Source of the DNA: an uncultured Verrucomicrobiae bacterium
GTDB taxonomy: Bacteria > Verrucomicrobiota > Verrucomicrobiia > Limisphaerales > UBA1100
NCBI GenBank assembly: GCA_937775205.1
Contig: CALKBX010000014.1
Span: forward strand, 1-64,000
Length of the DNA stretch: 64,000 nt
Direction of reading: 5' to 3'
Below, piece after piece: positions 53,110-63,859 of the stretch. The position numbers and the translations under genes are program-made. The notes beneath the pieces are model-generated. The model was not told the origin of the DNA, ran no database searches, and saw nothing but the letters and a program-made list of their open reading frames with translations. Each line of letters starts with the position of its first letter. The stretch's first letter is position 1.

Positions 53110-54420
53110 CTAAATAAACTCGTTGATCAAGTTCTCCAAAAATTCTTGGCGGCCGCTGGTGTTCGGCGTCACATCGCCTTTTTCGAGCATGTGAGTTTCG
53201 AGGCTCTTGAAGGTGGCTTTGCCTTCCTCGATGTCTTTGCCGATGCCGGTGTCCCAACTGGCGTAGCGGTCTTTCATGAACGCGGCCAAGCGGCCGTCGG
53301 CGCGGATGGCAGCTGCTATTTTTAGGCCGCGGGCGAAGGCGTCCATGCCGCCGATGTGCGCGTGGAAAAGGTCGATGGGCTCATGGCTTTCGCGGCGCAC
53401 TTTGGCATCAAAATTCACACCTCCCGGCGCGAGGCCGCCGTGTTTCATCACCGCGAGCATACATTTGGTGGTGAGATAAATATCGGTCGGGAATTGGTCG
53501 GTGTCCCAACCGAGCAACAGATCGCCGGTGTTGGCGTCCATCGAGCCGAGGAAACCCTGCCCGCCGGCGAAGTCGATTTCGTGCTCCATCGAGTGGCCCG
53601 CCAGCGTGGCGTGATTGGTCTCGAGGTTCAGCTTCACGTGCTCTTCCAAACCATAAGTGCGCAGGAAATTAATGCATGCCGCCGCATCGAAATCGTACTG
53701 ATGCTTGGTTGGCTCCTTCGGCTTGGGCTCGAACATAAACTGGCCGGTGAAGCCAATCTCCTTCGCGTAATCCACCGCCATGTGCATGAACGCGGCGAGA
53801 TGATCCAGCTCACGGTGCATATCCGTGTTCAGCCAATTTTGATACCCCTCGCGGCCGCCCCAAAACACGTAGCCTGCTCCGTCGAGATCCTTCGTCACCT
53901 CCAGCATCTTTTTCACCTGCGCCGCCGCAAATGCAAATGCGTCCGCATTGCAACTCGTTGCCGCGCCGTGCATGTAGCGGGGGTTGCTGAATAAATTCGC
54001 CGTGCCCCAAAGCAGACGCTTCCCCGTCCGCGCCTGTTCCTCCTTCAGCACTGCCGCCACCGCATCGAGATTTGCATTGCTCTCCGCCAACGACGCCCCT
54101 TCCGGCGCCACATCGCGATCGTGAAAACAATAAAACGGCGCGCCAAGTTTCTCGAGAAACTCAAAAAATACCCGCACCCGATTCTGCGCATTCGCCACAT
54201 CATCCGCGCCCTCCCAAGGACGCAAAGCCGTCCCCGGCCCGAAGGGATCCGCGCCGCCGCCGCGCATCGTGTGCCAATACGCCACGCCGAAGCGCAAGTG
54301 CTCCGTCATCGACTTGCCCTCGACTTGCTCGGTGGCGTTGTAGTGCTTAAAGGAGAGCGGGTTCTTGGAATCCGCGCCCTCATACTCGATTTTATTTACG
54401 TCGGGAAAAAATTCAGCCAT
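53110..54420 (-). CDS. xylA: Xylose isomerase
   Basis: Interconverts D-xylose and D-xylulose (and glucose/fructose) with two divalent metal ions. The 436-residue product has the N-terminal [22 protein letters not shown], catalytic residues in [20 protein letters not shown], the metal Glu in [35 protein letters not shown] and GSMDANTGD. It belongs to the longer class II family. The start ATG 54420 begins the family sequence. No xylulokinase gene or regulator is adjacent; the xyl pathway is likely completed elsewhere. Confidence 0.95.
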   Translation of the reverse strand: MAEFFPDVNKIEYEGADSKNPLSFKHYNATEQVEGKSMTEHLRFGVAYWHTMRGGGADPFGPGTALRPWEGADDVANAQNRVRVFFEFLEKLGAPFYCFHDRDVAPEGASLAESNANLDAVAAVLKEEQARTGKRLLWGTANLFSNPRYMHGAATSCNADAFAFAAAQVKKMLEVTKDLDGAGYVFWGGREGYQNWLNTDMHRELDHLAAFMHMAVDYAKEIGFTGQFMFEPKPKEPTKHQYDFDAAACINFLRTYGLEEHVKLNLETNHATLAGHSMEHEIDFAGGQGFLGSMDANTGDLLLGWDTDQFPTDIYLTTKCMLAVMKHGGLAPGGVNFDAKVRRESHEPIDLFHAHIGGMDAFARGLKIAAAIRADGRLAAFMKDRYASWDTGIGKDIEEGKATFKSLETHMLEKGDVTPNTSGRQEFLENLINEFI

Positions 54421-54482
54421 GAGATTTAATGGGTTCGCGCGCATTGAAGGGAACCGACGCGGCCAAGTCAAGGGAAAGGCAA

Positions 54483-55652
54483 CTACCAAACCTCCACCGG
54501 CCCTTTGGGGACGGGGATGGTTTTGCGTTTTTCGACGGCGGTTTCGGGTTCCTGCATGAACGAGGCGACCATGGGGGGGAGTTGGTATTGAGGGAGGAGA
54601 TGGCCTTCCGTGTCAGTGAATTTTTCACGCCAGTCAAGGTAGTCGGCGAGGACGGTTTCAAAATCGTCGCGAGTGCTGATTTGGACGACGGCCTTGTTGA
54701 AGGGCTTTGCGGGGCCGAAGCGTTTGGCGTACCACGGGGCGACTTTGCGGAACATCACGCTGCCGCGATTTTCGCCAAAGACTTCCACCATCAAATCGTA
54801 ATGCCGGCGCAGCACGCGGATGCGTTCGTCAAAGGTCGGCTCGGGCAACAGCTCGCCGGTATCCATGAAGTGCTGCGTGTGTTTGAAAATCCACGGATTA
54901 TAAAACGCCCCGCGCCCAATGCTCACGCCCGCGCAGCCAGTGGCCTCGAACATATGCTTCGCGGCCTCGGCGGTGGTGACATCGCCGTTGCCCACCACCG
55001 ACAGGCTCGGCACGGCCTCGACGACTTTGCGAATGCCCTCGAGATTCACCGTGCCCTCAAACCCCTGCGCGCGCGTGCGGCCGTGGACGAAGATGGCGGC
55101 GATGCCGGCGTCCGCCAACGTGCGCGCCAGGTCGGGCGCGGTAAGATTTTGGTCATCCCAACCGAGCCGCATCTTGGCGGTGACGGGAATTTTCAGGGCA
55201 TCGACCATGCCGCGCACGAGCGCGTGCGTTTTGTCCAGCTCAGTCATCATCGCCGAGCCGCCGCCGGTCTTCACCACCTTGCGCACGGGACAACCCATGT
55301 TGATGTCGATGGCCGAAATGCCGAGCGACTCGAGCTGCAGCGCCGCATCACGCATCTCCTCCGGCACCGCGCCAAAGAGCTGCACCGCGAGCGGGCGGTC
55401 GGCGTCATTCGTCTCGATGAGCTTCAGCGCCTTCGGATTGCGCTCAATCAGCGAGCGGGCATTCACCAAATCCGTCGTGCACAAATCCACCCCGCCCACC
55501 TCGCGAATGACGAGCCGGAACGGCAGATTCGTATACCCCGCCAGCGGCGAAAGAAACAAATTCGACCGCAGCGTCAATGTGCCCATTTGAAACATATTGC
55601 CCGGAGATTTTAACAGAGATGCGGGAGGATTTTCAGGATAATAATTTTTCAT
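54483..55652 (-). CDS. tRNA-dihydrouridine synthase
   Basis: Flavoenzyme that reduces uridine to dihydrouridine in tRNA D loops. The product of about 389 residues has [16 protein letters not shown], the FMN/TIM-barrel motif [12 protein letters not shown], the catalytic Cys in [39 protein letters not shown] and GNGDVTT. These are diagnostic for Dus; DusB is the nearest type. ATG 55652 overlaps the glycosyltransferase stop by four bases, so it is preferred; ATG 55595 or 55586 are later options. It ends a three-gene operon with a radical SAM and a glycosyltransferase gene. Confidence 0.9.
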   Translation of the reverse strand: MKNYYPENPPASLLKSPGNMFQMGTLTLRSNLFLSPLAGYTNLPFRLVIREVGGVDLCTTDLVNARSLIERNPKALKLIETNDADRPLAVQLFGAVPEEMRDAALQLESLGISAIDINMGCPVRKVVKTGGGSAMMTELDKTHALVRGMVDALKIPVTAKMRLGWDDQNLTAPDLARTLADAGIAAIFVHGRTRAQGFEGTVNLEGIRKVVEAVPSLSVVGNGDVTTAEAAKHMFEATGCAGVSIGRGAFYNPWIFKHTQHFMDTGELLPEPTFDERIRVLRRHYDLMVEVFGENRGSVMFRKVAPWYAKRFGPAKPFNKAVVQISTRDDFETVLADYLDWREKFTDTEGHLLPQYQLPPMVASFMQEPETAVEKRKTIPVPKGPVEVW

Positions 55653-56353
55653 CCTGAACATCGTGCGCATCCGTATTTTTTCCATAATAAATTTCCGCCA
55701 ATCGCTGTGGTGATGCGCCGAGCCAGTAGCGGACGATGACAGCGGGTCATTAGCCAGTGGGTTTTGAGCGTGCCGTATTTGCGGAATTTGCGGGCGGAGG
55801 TGAGCACTGTGGCGGGCGCTAGTGCGAGGCGACCATGGGCGGCGAGGGTTTTGCAGAGTTCGAATTCTTCCATCAGCGGCACGTCGGGCACGCCGCCGCA
55901 TTGCTCGAGCACATCGCGTTTCACGAAAATGGCTTGGTCGCCGAAGAGGCGGTTGGCGAGTGCCCACAGAAGCCAACAACGCAAACGCGAACCTGGCAAC
56001 GCGCCGCCATCGCGAAAGCGTTTGTAAAAACCACCGGCAACCACCAGCGGTCGGGCGAGGGTTTCCGCAATGACCGCGCCCGCATTCTCCGGCAGCCAAG
56101 TGTCCGCGTGTAAAAAAAGAATAACGTCGCCGGAAGCCTGCTGCGCGCCGAGGCGAAGTTGCTTGCCGCGACTGGGTTCGCTTTCGAGGACGGTGCAGTT
56201 GTGTTCGCGTGCGATGGCTTTTGTGTCGTCTGTACTGCCGGCATCGACAACGATGATTTCCTTCACCTCGGGAATGGCCCGCGCGCGCTTGAGCGTCTCA
56301 GGCAATTCGCTTGCCTCATTGAGCGTGGGGATGATGACCGACAGGGCCGGCAT
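55649..56353 (-). CDS. Family 2 glycosyltransferase (TIGR04283, rSAM-associated)
   Basis: GT-A fold transferase of 234 residues: PALSVIIPTLNEASELP, the DAGSTDDT nucleotide motif, SRGKQLRLGAQQASGDVILFLHADTW with DxD-like HAD, and the GGFYKRF and FGDQAIFVKRDV strands. This matches the TIGR04283 family, named as associated with radical SAM/selenodomain systems, and here a radical SAM gene lies just upstream. The donor sugar and acceptor are unknown. It is coupled to the dihydrouridine synthase by a four-base overlap. Confidence 0.85.
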   Translation of the reverse strand: MPALSVIIPTLNEASELPETLKRARAIPEVKEIIVVDAGSTDDTKAIAREHNCTVLESEPSRGKQLRLGAQQASGDVILFLHADTWLPENAGAVIAETLARPLVVAGGFYKRFRDGGALPGSRLRCWLLWALANRLFGDQAIFVKRDVLEQCGGVPDVPLMEEFELCKTLAAHGRLALAPATVLTSARKFRKYGTLKTHWLMTRCHRPLLARRITTAIGGNLLWKKYGCARCSG

Positions 56354-56356
56354 GGC

Positions 56357-57566
56357 CTAGTCGTCCTTCAAATTTTCGTACGCGCCGAAGTCGCTGAAGA
56401 AGTGTTTTTTGGCGAATTTGTAGATCCAGTTTTTTTCGGGGACTTGCTCGGTGCGGTTCCATTGGCTGGGGCGATTTTGCATGGCTTCGAGTTCGGGAAG
56501 GGCGGTTTTGCGGGCAGTGCCGTCGGGGGCGTCGTGTTTTTCGACGAACTCTTTCACCTTATCGGGGCGCTCGAGCATGATGCAGCCGCGCGTGGTTTCG
56601 CTGCTCATCTTTGCTGAAATCTTTTAGGTATTCGCTTTGCACGAAGACGTCACGGATATGGCGGTCGTCGTTAATATTTTCCTTGGCGAATTGAATGATT
56701 GGACACGGCTCAATGGCGCCCCAAGGGCTGATGTGATGGCTGATGCCGGTGGCGGCGGGGCATAGCGCCTGTCCGTCGTCCATATAATAGGCGTCGATGA
56801 GCGCGAGCGGTTTTTCGCAACGCATGTTGACGACGAACTTGCGGATCTTGACTTGCTGCTCGGGCGTGAGGCAAAGCTGCTCGTTGGGCTCGGGGCCGAC
56901 GGGGCGGTAGGTGTGATACCACGCGTACATCACGCCGAGGTCGATGAGCTTGTCGAGCCAACGTTCCTGCAGAAGGTCGTCGATGTTGTTTTGGCAAAGG
57001 CTCGTGGCCACGCCGGTGAGCAGTTTGTTTTCCACGCAGTTCAGAACGCCCTGCATGCTCTTGCTGTAAACATCCGCCTTGCCGCGCCGCTCGTCGCTGA
57101 CCAGCTCGGTGCCCTCGATGGAAATGAGCGGGGTGACATTGCCCATCGCGCGCATTTTTTTCGCCACCTCATCGGTGATGAACTGCCCATTGGTGAAAAT
57201 CTGAAAATAACAATCGGGATGTTCCGCCAAAATATCGAGCAGTCCCTTGTACATAAACGGCTCGCCGCCGAGGATGCCGAAGAAACTATTGCCCGCCTCG
57301 CTAGCCTCGCGGATGAGCCGGTGCAGTTGCTCCGCCTCAATCTTTTCCTGCTTCGCCGCGACGTCCACCCAGCAGCCTTGGCAGCGGAGGTTGCAGGAAT
57401 TGAGCACGGATATGTAAAGGAACGGCGGAAAGTACTCGCCCTTTTTCAGCCCCTTTTTAAACCGCTGCACACTCCGCATCCCGCGCCAGCCGAAGTTGTA
57501 GGCAAACTTCCAGAGCAGACGCTTATCTGTCTCGAGCAAAACCCGTTTGGCCATTCGGAGGTACAT
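56357..57566 (-). pseudogene. Radical SAM protein (HpnH/SPASM-like), interrupted by a one-base frameshift near its C-terminus
   Basis: Radical SAM enzyme of about 400 residues with the cluster motif CNLRCQGCW, GILGGEPFMYKGLLDIL, and late cysteines in CPAATGISHHISPWGAIEPCPI, as in SPASM-type auxiliary clusters. Near 56608-56612 the frame ends in LKDFSK; in another frame MSSETTRGCIMLERPDKVKEF continues to 56357, the usual C-terminus of this family (TTRGCIMLERP). One extra base explains both parts. The start ATG 57566 (MYLRMAKRVLLE) is preferred because the frame upstream runs into an interspersed repeat. It sits 3 bases before a radical SAM-associated glycosyltransferase, as the family predicts. 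Confidence 0.78.
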
Positions 57567-57580
57567 GCGCGGATTATCGT

Positions 57581-57620
57581 TCGCGAACGACCAATGATCA
57601 ATGATCCAATGTCCAAGGGA
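57581..57620. repeat. Interspersed repeat, copy 4 (partial)
   Basis: Short stretch GACCAATGATCAATGATCCA followed by ATGTCCAAGGGAATGG just upstream of the radical SAM start, sharing words with the copies at 9931 and 31404 but lacking a clear inverted arm. Confidence 0.5.
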
Positions 57621-57696
57621 ATGGAGGGACGAGGGAGGGGGTGATTTGCGAATTGCGAAATTAAAGGAAAACGGACGGATGAAGGCCTCCATAGGG

Positions 57697-57909
57697 CTAG
57701 AACGGTTTGCCCGCGAGGTTGGCGAATAGTTCGTCGCGGCGGGTGCGGGCTTCATCCACATCGTGCGTGCCGAGGCTTTTGCGGACGCGGCGTTTGGTGA
57801 AGTCGGCCATGTGCAGCGTGTAGTGCAGCCACCAGGTTCCGTGGTTGTTCCACAGATGGTGGTCCGGATTCTTTCGGTTTACTCTTACTGACAGGGTTGG
57901 TGCTCTCAT
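57697..57909 (-). CDS. Small protein resembling a tyrosine-integrase arm-binding domain
   Basis: A 70-residue, basic protein with NNHGTWWLHYTLH and KRRVRKSLGTHDVDEARTRRDELFANLA, which looks like the N-terminal arm-type DNA-binding domain of phage integrases. No catalytic integrase domain follows within the window. It may be a free-standing DNA-binding protein or a remnant. ATG 57909 is used. Confidence 0.6.
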   Translation of the reverse strand: MRAPTLSVRVNRKNPDHHLWNNHGTWWLHYTLHMADFTKRRVRKSLGTHDVDEARTRRDELFANLAGKPF

Positions 57910-58297
57910 TGTGCGCTTTCTCTAAAACGCTTCAGGTTCCGGAAATAAAAACGCCGCTTATGCAATGCAACATCGGCGGATCATTTCCCTGGAGTTTGTT
58001 GTTTAGGGCTGATGCCCCACACATCGGCAGATGACACAGTCACCTCCAAGGCCCTTGCTTGCTGCCGGTTGCCAGACTTATTTCAGGGCTCATTTCTGAT
58101 GCGCGGGGAGAAAAGCATAACTCCGCTAAAGCGAGGCAAGGATTTTTTCATCGGTCGTTTTCAGCTTAAAATCGCGCTTACATGTGCGAGATGCAGAAAG
58201 CAACCAGGAGCGTGACTCCGCCTATGCAGGCGAGAAACACTTTGTCGATTTTTGAAAGTTCAATCTTCATACCCTGTCAGACGGGAAACGATCGGCC
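57910..58297. other. Intergenic region with a candidate miniprotein
   Basis: 388 bases between the small integrase-like gene and the DUF1080 gene. Only a possible 30-residue membrane peptide on the minus strand (58178-58270) stands out. I see no terminator or repeat. Confidence 0.5.
58178..58270 (-). CDS. Candidate 30-residue single-span membrane miniprotein
   Basis: A complete ATG-to-TAA frame: a polar start MKIELSKIDK, then one hydrophobic helix VFLACIGGVTLLVAFCI and the tail SHM. An AGGG lies directly before the ATG but is too close to be a good ribosome binding site. It aligns without gaps with the 31-residue frame at 6312-6407 (ID-x-x-FL, G in mid-helix, shared C and M). Role unknown; chance cannot be excluded. 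Confidence 0.3.
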   Translation of the reverse strand: MKIELSKIDKVFLACIGGVTLLVAFCISHM

Positions 58298-58973
58298 ATG
58301 TTACTGTTTGTTTTCGGGCTGGCTCATGGCATAAACGGGCATGGCGAAAACTACCCAAAAGTATTTCCTGCTCATAACCTGCCTCACGGCCTAAGTGGAT
58401 TGGCGGGAGCAGGCGAGGCGGTGAAGTTGTTTGATGGCAAGACGTTTGCCGGTTGGGAGGGGAACCGAGCAATCTTTTCGCATTGAGCAGGGTGCGGTGG
58501 TTGGAGGCAGCCTAAAGGAAAAGGTTCCCCGCAATGAATTTCTTTGCACGAAAAAGACGTACAAAAATTTCATCCTCACGCTGGAGGTAAAGCTGCTGGG
58601 CGGGCCCAAGGCGAATGCGGGGATTCAGATTCGCACGAAACGCATTCCGAACCATCACGAAGTGAGCGGCTACCAAGCCGACATGGGCGTGGGCTGGTGG
58701 GGGAGTTTGTACGATGAATCGCGCCGGAACAAAGTGCTGGCGCGAGCGGATGCGGCGGTCATCCAAAAGGCGCTGAAGCCCGATGACTGGAACCAATACA
58801 AAATCCATTGTGAAGGCCGGCGCATTCGATTGTATCTTAACGGGCAGTTGACGGTGGACTACACCGAGCCGGATCCAAAGATTCCTGAGGAAGGCGTGAT
58901 TGCCCTGCAGATCCATGGCGGTCCCCCGAGCGAGGCTTGGTATCGGGAGATTACCCTCATGGAATTGCCCTAA
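58298..58973 (+). pseudogene. DUF1080 (3-keto-disaccharide hydrolase-like) protein, frameshifted
   Basis: Exported concanavalin-like beta-sandwich protein; DUF1080 members in PVC and Bacteroidetes act on or bind sugars, some as 3-keto-disaccharide hydrolases. The first frame has a signal peptide (MLLFVFGLAHG) and VKLFDGKTFAGWEGN; it ends at 58486. The rest is in another frame from about 58465 (FRIEQGAVVGGSLKEKVPRNEF ... GYQADMGVGWWGSLYDESRR ... IPEEGVIALQIHGG). A single-base indel near 58455-58480 would join them into a protein of about 225 residues. It could be inactivated or mis-sequenced, like its neighbour. Confidence 0.75.
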
Positions 58974-59011
58974 TCCGCCGATGAACCGAATCTGCTGAAA
59001 TTTGAAGGGTG

Positions 59012-61698
59012 CTATTTGGGCTGTGCGAGGTGGTATTGATTCACCTTGGGGTTTCCAATGCGGGTGGTTTTCCCGTTGCCCCAGTTGATTTCCAATGTCT
59101 CCACGGTCTTGAGATCGCCGAGGCCGAAGTGAACGATGGCGGGGTGTTGCGACCGCAGGGAATCGCCGGTGATGACGGGCTGGACAAAGGTCTTGTCGCC
59201 CGCCTTGAGTTTGACCACTGCTCCGAGGGGCGAGATGCCGTGGCGGCCCCTTAAGCGAATGCCGATCCAGTTGCCGGAGGTTTCCCAGTTATTCTTGATG
59301 ACGTGCAGCAATTCGCTGGAGCCGCGGATTTTGGCTGAGAGTTGTGCGACCAGTAAATCCGGCCGACCATCGGCATCGAAGTCAGCTCCCACCACCACGC
59401 GCGAATCAAACTCATGCGACACGCCGAGCAGGAAGGCCACATTCACAAACCCCTCGCCCGGCAGGTTCAGGTAAAACACATTGTGCTCAAACCCGTTCCA
59501 CGAGTTGCCGCCTAGTTCGTTCGTGCAAGGTTCCCTTAAAATAATTATCCAACACACAGTCGCGCTTGGAATTGCCGGAATAAATATCGTGTCGCCAAAA
59601 AGTGGTGCAATAATCCTTGGCGGAATCACGGCTGAGATGGCCATTGGCGACGAAGATGATCGCGGTCGCCATCGAGGTCAAAGTCCGCGCCGGTAACACC
59701 CCAGCTCCATCCGGCGCGGGCCACCTGATGGTTATAGGGCGCCTGTGCAAAGCCATCCTTTCCCGCCGAGGAAAAGGCGGTTACCGTAGCCCATCTTCAT
59801 GCGGTGAGCCTGGTGCCCGGCAAAATCCGTTACGACCGGCCTTCATGGTTTCCAACCGGCGTGCGGTGGTGGAGCCCATACCGGTCATGTATAGGTCCAG
59901 GCGTCCGTCGCCGTTGAAGTCACCCAGGGCGTGGCTCATGCCGAAGCTGAAACGATCCTCCCCGAGGGTGGCCGTGATGTCAGTGAAGCGGCCCTTGCCG
60001 TCGTTAAGATAAAGGTCGAGGCCGGAGAAGTCGCTGACGTTCATGAGATCCAAATCGCCATCGCCATCGAGATCCACGAGGGAACCGCTGTACGAACGGC
60101 GGAAGCGTTTGCCCGCAAGGCCGGCGGACTCGGTGGCATCGGTGAAGTTGCCGCGGCCATCATTCAACAACAGGTAGGAGGGATAGCCGTCGTTGGCATT
60201 ATAATAGGGAGTGGGAAACTGGCCTTCTATGTAGGGAACTTGTACTGCATCACCCACACATCCAAATCTCCGTCGCCATCCACATCGCCCGCGCTGCAGG
60301 CGGAGGGGCTGCGCAATTGCCCGCCATGGGAAATTCACGGGGCTGGGTTGGTAAACTGACCGGCCCGATGGCAGGTACAGCAGGGGTTGCCTAGCGTTTG
60401 CGAAAAGGCCAGAAGATCCATTAGGCTCGTCGCCGTTGAAATCGGCGATAATGCCCGCTGAGGGCGGTCTTTGGGAAATCGCAGCAAGGGTTCGAGATCA
60501 AATTTCCAATTACCGCGATTCCAATGCAGTTCGTTGGCTCCGGGCAGGATGATTTCCGGCAGCCCATCACCGTTGAGATCTTTCACCAGAGTGGGACTAA
60601 GTGCGGTGCCCTTGTCGTTTGATGAAGCAATCTTGAGTTTCGGTACAAACGGAGCTGCGCCGGTGCGCTCGAGAGCGCGGAGAGAGTCGACCGCGAGCTC
60701 GCCCACACTGCAAATCCTGAGCACCCTCGCAGCTTGAGCCATTCGACCTGTAGTTCCCCGCGGAGGATGACGCGGCGGGTTTCATTTTGGGCATGGATAG
60801 TAAATCTGAAAAGCGAGTCCGCCGCATCCGAACCTTCCTTGAAGGCAAATGTTTCCTGATGCCACTCCGATTCAATCAACTCCCAACCCTCCGCCTTGCG
60901 GGCCGCCAACCAGGCCTTCCATTCCGCGGGGTTCATCGGCTTGGTGTCCGCGTTCAGCTTGAGGCGCCGGTCAATGATGTTCCATTCCAGCGTGCGTTTG
61001 GATTGCGGTTCAGGCAGGGCAAGGCTGGAGAAACCAAACTCCGCCAGCGGGGCAAATTTATCCTTGGCCCCGCGCAGTTCATCCCACAAATCCGTGAACA
61101 CCGCTTCCACCTGTTGCGCGGCGGTTTCCTCTTTCCATACGGTTTGATCCAGTTGCTCTCCGTTCTTGAACCACGGTTTGGATGCGTTGCTGCAGCTCCT
61201 CCGGCAAAGCCTCTTTCACCAAACGTCCTGCCTCAAACTCACGATGGCCCACGTGCAGCCCGTCCGGTTCCCACTCATCCCAGTTCCCGTCCGGTTGTCC
61301 TTCACGAAAAGTCGCACGCCAGCGTAGTTGGCCGTTCGGGTGCCATTCGGAGCATTCGCCATCGCGTTTTCCAGCTGCGAAGGAGAGCTCTGTTTTTTGT
61401 TTTCCTTCCGGATACCACTCGCGCCATTTCCCGTGGGATCTTCCGTCCTTGTAGATTTTTTCCACCCGACGATCTGCCATTGGGGTAAGTGCTCTTTACC
61501 GCTCCAGAAAACGGGATGATTTCCTGCCTGAAATAGTTCAGCCCATCGGCGCGCTTTTCCAGGTCGGAGGCCTGCGCGACGCGTTGGTTGGGTTTCGTGG
61601 CAGTGGAAGGTCCGGCGGGTTTCGAGTCACGCGAGCAACCCAAGCCGAGGGCAAGAATCACAACGCACAGTAGCTGCAGAAATGAGCAATTTTTTCAT
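59012..61698 (-). pseudogene. CRTAC1-like lipoprotein: MORN-like repeats, FG-GAP repeats and ASPIC/UnbV end, with many frameshifts
   Basis: One large gene read in pieces across all three frames: ATG 61698 (MKKLLI), then in another frame a lipobox end VILALGLGC, MORN/YwqK-like units (WYPEGKQKTELSFAAGKRDG, WHPNGQLRWRATFREGQPDG), a central region, FG-GAP/VCBS repeats with calcium loops (DLNGDGLPEI, DLDGDGDLDLMN, DFNGDGRLDLY, DFDADGRPDLL) and the ASPIC/UnbV domain (GIRLRGRHGISPLGAVVKL ... LEINWGNGKTTRI). The total of about 890 residues fits the CRTAC1-like family of exported PVC proteins. At least eight changes of frame are needed, for example near 61680, 61480, 61180, 60710, 60450, 60260, 59790 and 59530. 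Either decay or poor base quality explains this. Confidence 0.75.
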
Positions 61699-61998
61699 GG
61701 TCGCAAAAGCTTCGCTTGAATCAATCCTATGAAAGAAGAAGCTCTCGCGCAAACTTTATGAGTTGAACGGAAGAATAGATTCATCCGACCTTAAAAACGG
61801 TGGAATGATTTGGGTAGCAACCTTGAATGCAAGCCGGGCTAAATAGGAAAACATGCTTTTATCATTAGTAAAAGGGAGTGATTTTAGATAGAAAAAGGTG
61901 TTGCATGGCCTGAGCTTTTCCCGCAAAATTAATTCGCTCTGTCGCTTCGGCGGCGGGGCCGATTAATCGATCCTGTCAAAGAAAACCCAAATAACAAA
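61699..61998. other. Intergenic region upstream of small lipoprotein
   Basis: 300 AT-rich bases between divergent genes. A possible promoter lies at 61901-61929; otherwise nothing I can assign. Confidence 0.5.
61901..61929 (+). promoter_or_regulatory. Candidate promoter for small lipoprotein gene
   Basis: TTGCAT and CAAAAT separated by 17 bases, 70 bases before the lipoprotein start. A matching pair (TTGCCA, 17 bases, AAAAAT) lies 64 bases before the related gene at 63860, and both leaders share CCTGTC followed by AAAGAAAA just before the start. Confidence 0.35.
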
Positions 61999-62214
61999 AT
62001 GCTAAAGAAATACACGAAATATGCGGCTACGGCGTTTGCTGTGGCTTCCCTATCCACATTCATGATTGGCTGTGGTGAGGTTGCAGAGGAAGACACAACC
62101 CCAGAAGTTCCTCCAACGGAACCTGAAACAAGTGAAGCACCAGCACCAGGTGCAGATGCAGGTGCAGGTGGTCCAGGGGCGGGAGAAGAGCCTTTGAAGG
62201 TACCGGGAGAATAA
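61999..62214 (+). CDS. Very small acidic lipoprotein, Pro/Ala/Gly/Glu-rich
   Basis: A 71-residue lipoprotein with lipobox FMIGC after MLKKYTKYAATAFAVASLS, then an unstructured acidic tail with PTEPETSEAPAPG and a glycine run. A related gene starts at 63860 (MLKQNLTKVIAVATIAA...SGC). The role is unknown; an outer-membrane-anchored disordered tail is the likely form. A strong terminator follows. Confidence 0.65.
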   Translation: MLKKYTKYAATAFAVASLSTFMIGCGEVAEEDTTPEVPPTEPETSEAPAPGADAGAGGPGAGEEPLKVPGE

Positions 62215-62247
62215 GGCCCGGAAGCTAACCCAATAGTATTCTAAGCA

Positions 62248-62273
62248 AAGCTCCCCCGCGGGGGAGCTTTTTT
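62248..62273 (+). terminator. Terminator after small lipoprotein gene
   Basis: A perfect palindrome AAGCTCCCCCGCGGGGGAGCTT is followed by a T run, 34 bases after the lipoprotein stop. Confidence 0.9.
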
Positions 62274-62366
62274 GTGGCTTGATGGTAATGAGGGTTATCC
62301 GGTGTTCGTACATTGGCGCAACCGGATTCGCCCTAATATGGTTAATTTGTTTAAAACGAGCCCAAC

Positions 62367-62398
62367 AAAAAACCCCCCCGACCTGCGTCGGAGGGGTT
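62367..62398 (-). terminator. Terminator after the prepilin gene
   Basis: On the minus strand AACCCCTCCGACGCAGGTCGGGGGGGTT can form a stem around a short loop and is followed by a T run. It lies 26 bases after the prepilin stop at 62424. Confidence 0.8.
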
Positions 62399-62423
62399 GA
62401 ATTTTATTCAGGTTTTTTGCAGT

Positions 62424-63470
62424 TTATTCGGTAACTTGTTGGAAAAGAGTTACGGAACCATTCCGCGGGAATTCACCTGCACCACCCGTGGCTTTCGCTG
62501 CTGTGGTCAGCTGCGCTCTCCACGTGGCGTTGTCTCCCTGCACCACAGCACCATCAGAAGTCGAGAAGTTACCCTGACCGGCGTCCAGTCCGGATATGCC
62601 CCAATGTTTGGCAGCTCCAGGACTCTTGCCTGCGAAGCTACCACCATGGCCGTTGACGCCGCCCGAGCCATCGGCACCAATGAAGTCGGTACCGTTACCA
62701 GCGTTGCCGCGACCGGCGTTTCGCCAGCTTCCCTCGCTGGTTCCCACAGGAAGGGTAGTCATGTGCCAATCATTGCCATTCAACCATCCGGTGGGCGTCA
62801 TGAAGAATTCCTTGCCCCAGCCTTGGATGTTGCGGGTGAGGCTAAGCACTGTCTCGGGTTTCTGTTCATCACCACCCATATGGATGCCATAACTTCCAGA
62901 CTTGCCACCATTATAATAGCATGCCGCGTTCCAGCCCATTAATTTGTCACCGCTCGAGCCACCATCAAGGTTGCCTCTCGTGGCAGCCACTTGGTTTTTG
63001 CTTTTGGCTTTTGGATCCGAGGGAGAGAGCCACATCTTGTGAGTGGTCAGCGAAGCGCGAAGAGCAGGAAGGGTGCTGATGTAGCGAATGTCGGCCATGT
63101 GATGATTCCGATGGAATCTAAAGCCAGCCATTGGCTTGTTACTTCCCTGATAAACGGCCTGTTCGCCGAAATCATTGCCCCAATTGTGTGAACGCCAGTG
63201 ATTATTCCTTGGTGTCTGGTCGCGGTAGTCACTCGCATAAGCATCCATAGCATCACGATCCTGCAAATTCTGGATCATCGCTCCGGTATCACCGGCCATG
63301 CTAAGAAGAGCCTTGGAGATCTGACCGACATTGTTGGAACATTTGAGTCGATTAGCCTTTTTCTTAGCTTTAGCCAAGGTGGGAAGGAGCATACTGGCCA
63401 GGATGCCGATAATGGCGATCACTACCAGCAACTCGATGAGGGTAAATCCCTTATTGATTTGTTTTTTCAT
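62424..63470 (-). CDS. Type II secretion/prepilin-like exported protein
   Basis: Prepilin-like protein of 348 residues with the classic processing site [24 protein letters not shown] at residues 8-30, followed by a large soluble region with aromatic and glycine-rich stretches ([25 protein letters not shown] [29 protein letters not shown]). Such proteins are numerous in Verrucomicrobia and planctomycetes; they form pseudopilus-like or surface layers of unknown role. ATG 63470 begins the leader MKKQINKG. Its terminator is at 62367. Confidence 0.88.
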   Translation of the reverse strand: MKKQINKGFTLIELLVVIAIIGILASMLLPTLAKAKKKANRLKCSNNVGQISKALLSMAGDTGAMIQNLQDRDAMDAYASDYRDQTPRNNHWRSHNWGNDFGEQAVYQGSNKPMAGFRFHRNHHMADIRYISTLPALRASLTTHKMWLSPSDPKAKSKNQVAATRGNLDGGSSGDKLMGWNAACYYNGGKSGSYGIHMGGDEQKPETVLSLTRNIQGWGKEFFMTPTGWLNGNDWHMTTLPVGTSEGSWRNAGRGNAGNGTDFIGADGSGGVNGHGGSFAGKSPGAAKHWGISGLDAGQGNFSTSDGAVVQGDNATWRAQLTTAAKATGGAGEFPRNGSVTLFQQVTE

Positions 63471-63859
63471 GGTATTTATTTGTTGTTCTGGGTTACGCGC
63501 CTTCGTTTAGCAAAAGCGCGGGTGGATTGATATTATACCAATCCGTCAAAACGCGCGCAAGTTTGATGCCAATTAGTTTTTGGCAGTTTTATGGGAGAGA
63601 ACGAGGTGATTCCGCGATTGATGCGTGGAAAATCGAAGTTTGGGAGATTTTTCACGCAAAGAGTGGGGTTATTGTGACGGTTCCCGGGAGACAGGGTTAA
63701 GGGCTTGAAATGTGAGGGCGTTGTTGAAGCTCCATGTATTCGAAGTGCATGATTTGCGAAAAAGGGCTTGCCAAATCAAGGGGTTTGTTAAAAAATGCCC
63801 GTTCAGCCGTGACGCGGCGGAACCTTAGTGAGACTAAACCTGTCGAAAGAAAAATAGAA
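63471..63859. other. Intergenic region upstream of the last lipoprotein
   Basis: 389 bases between the divergent prepilin and lipoprotein genes. A possible promoter (TTGCCA, 17 bases, AAAAAT) lies at 63768-63796. I see no RNA gene or repeat. Confidence 0.5.
63768..63796 (+). promoter_or_regulatory. Candidate promoter for terminal lipoprotein gene
   Basis: TTGCCA and AAAAAT with 17 bases between, 64 bases before the start codon, matching the layout at 61901 for the related gene. Consensus fit is modest. Confidence 0.35.

Noticed and set aside
52840..53325. 161-residue + strand frame with a hydrophobic start
   Set aside because: Its second half is antisense to xylA and no ribosome binding site or domain is visible.
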